Notes under the pieces: model-generated
What the model was told of the DNA's origin: nothing
Seen by the model: only the letters and a program-made list of their open reading frames with translations
Databases searched by the model: none
From: Clostridiales bacterium
GTDB taxonomy: Bacteria; Bacillota; Clostridia; Lachnospirales; WQUN01
Direction of reading: 5' to 3'
Assembly: GCA_031289625.1 (NCBI GenBank)
Contig: JAITPB010000153.1
Coordinates: 1-6,589 of the forward strand
Length of the DNA: 6,589 nucleotides
Made by a program: the position numbers and the translations under genes
In this document: positions 6,168-6,589 of the stretch, one piece after another
Layout: the number at the start of each line of letters is the position of its first letter
How positions within the stretch are numbered: the stretch's first letter is position 1

Positions 6168-6589
6168 AATTGAAGTTTCAGAGCTCGATTTGTATTACGG
6201 CGCCTTTCGCGCCCTCCAAAAAGTCAGCCTTTCTTTTCAGGAAAAGGAAATCACCGCGCTCATCGGGCCGTCTGGCTGCGGCAAATCCACTTTGCTGAAA
6301 AGCATCAACCGCATGAACGACCTGGTGGAAGGATGCCGCGTCACCGGACGGCTGACGCTGGACGGGGAAGACGTTTACGCGCCATCCATGGACGTGAACC
6401 TCCTGCGCAAACGCGTGGGCATGGTTTTTCAAAAACCGAACCCTTTTCCCATGAGCGTCTATGACAATATCGCCTTTGGGCCGCGCACGCATGGCATACG
6501 TTCTCGCGTGGCGCTGAATGAGATTGTAGAAAAATCCCTGCGGGACGCGGCCATTTGGGGTGAGCTTAAAGACAGGCTCAAAAAAAGCG
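6160..6589 (+). CDS. pstB: Phosphate ABC transporter ATP-binding protein PstB, partial
   Basis: The cytoplasmic ATPase that powers the PstC/PstA channel. The first 143 residues are present of a protein usually about 250 long; the window ends before the LSGGQ signature and Walker B. Visible motifs are the A-loop aromatic Tyr12-Tyr13, Walker A GPSGCGKST (36-44), INRMNDL (49-55), which is characteristic of PstB, and the Q-loop VGMVFQKPNPFPMS (86-99, Gln91) with the PstB-specific KPNPFP. YDNIAFGPR follows. The ATG at 6160 lies inside the end of pstA (8-nt overlap) and has GGGAGG (6149-6154) 5 nt upstream. It is the fourth gene of the operon; a phoU gene often follows but is outside the window. 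Confidence 0.96.
   Translation, partial: MGKIEVSELDLYYGAFRALQKVSLSFQEKEITALIGPSGCGKSTLLKSINRMNDLVEGCRVTGRLTLDGEDVYAPSMDVNLLRKRVGMVFQKPNPFPMSVYDNIAFGPRTHGIRSRVALNEIVEKSLRDAAIWGELKDRLKKS

Overview
The window looks like part of a low-GC-phylum (Firmicutes/Bacillota) chromosome, most likely a clostridial relative with moderately GC-rich genes. Four things point there: strong AGGTGA/GGAGG-type ribosome binding sites, a TTG start and a GTG start, consensus sigma-A promoters, and protein sequences (CysN starting directly at its G domain, a short lipoprotein PstS, compact 280-residue PstC and PstA) that resemble clostridial versions. No species can be named from the sequence alone.

Layout. Bases 1-1993 (minus strand) carry cysD and the start of cysN, the two subunits of ATP sulfurylase. 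They are adjoined with no gap and have a near-consensus promoter at 2052-2080. Bases 2101-2678 (minus strand) carry a complete type II toxin-antitoxin pair: a RelB/DinJ-like antitoxin and a YafQ/RelE-like mRNA interferase. The pair has its own promoter and sits immediately upstream of cysDN on the same strand. Bases 2882-3283 (plus) encode a short cytoplasmic-looking protein with one PG_binding_1-like domain and an odd tail, followed by a rho-independent terminator. Bases 3284-3646 are non-coding and hold that terminator, a GC-rich double-hairpin repeat-like element, a sigma-A promoter and a phased array of Pho-box-like hexamers. Bases 3647-6589 (plus) are the high-affinity phosphate transporter operon pstS-pstC-pstA-pstB, with every junction overlapping and pstB cut by the window end.

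How it works together. CysD/CysN would activate sulfate to adenosine phosphosulfate. PstS would capture phosphate outside the membrane, PstC/PstA form the channel, and PstB supplies ATP hydrolysis. The hexamer array before pstS suggests control by a PhoP/PhoB-type phosphate-starvation regulator.

The most noteworthy points are the domain order of PstS, where the canonical C-terminal half precedes the canonical N-terminal half (a circular permutation), and the 11-bp-phased Pho-box-like array. I do not see a wholly new multi-gene system here: the genes belong to known families, and the novelty is in architecture and regulation.
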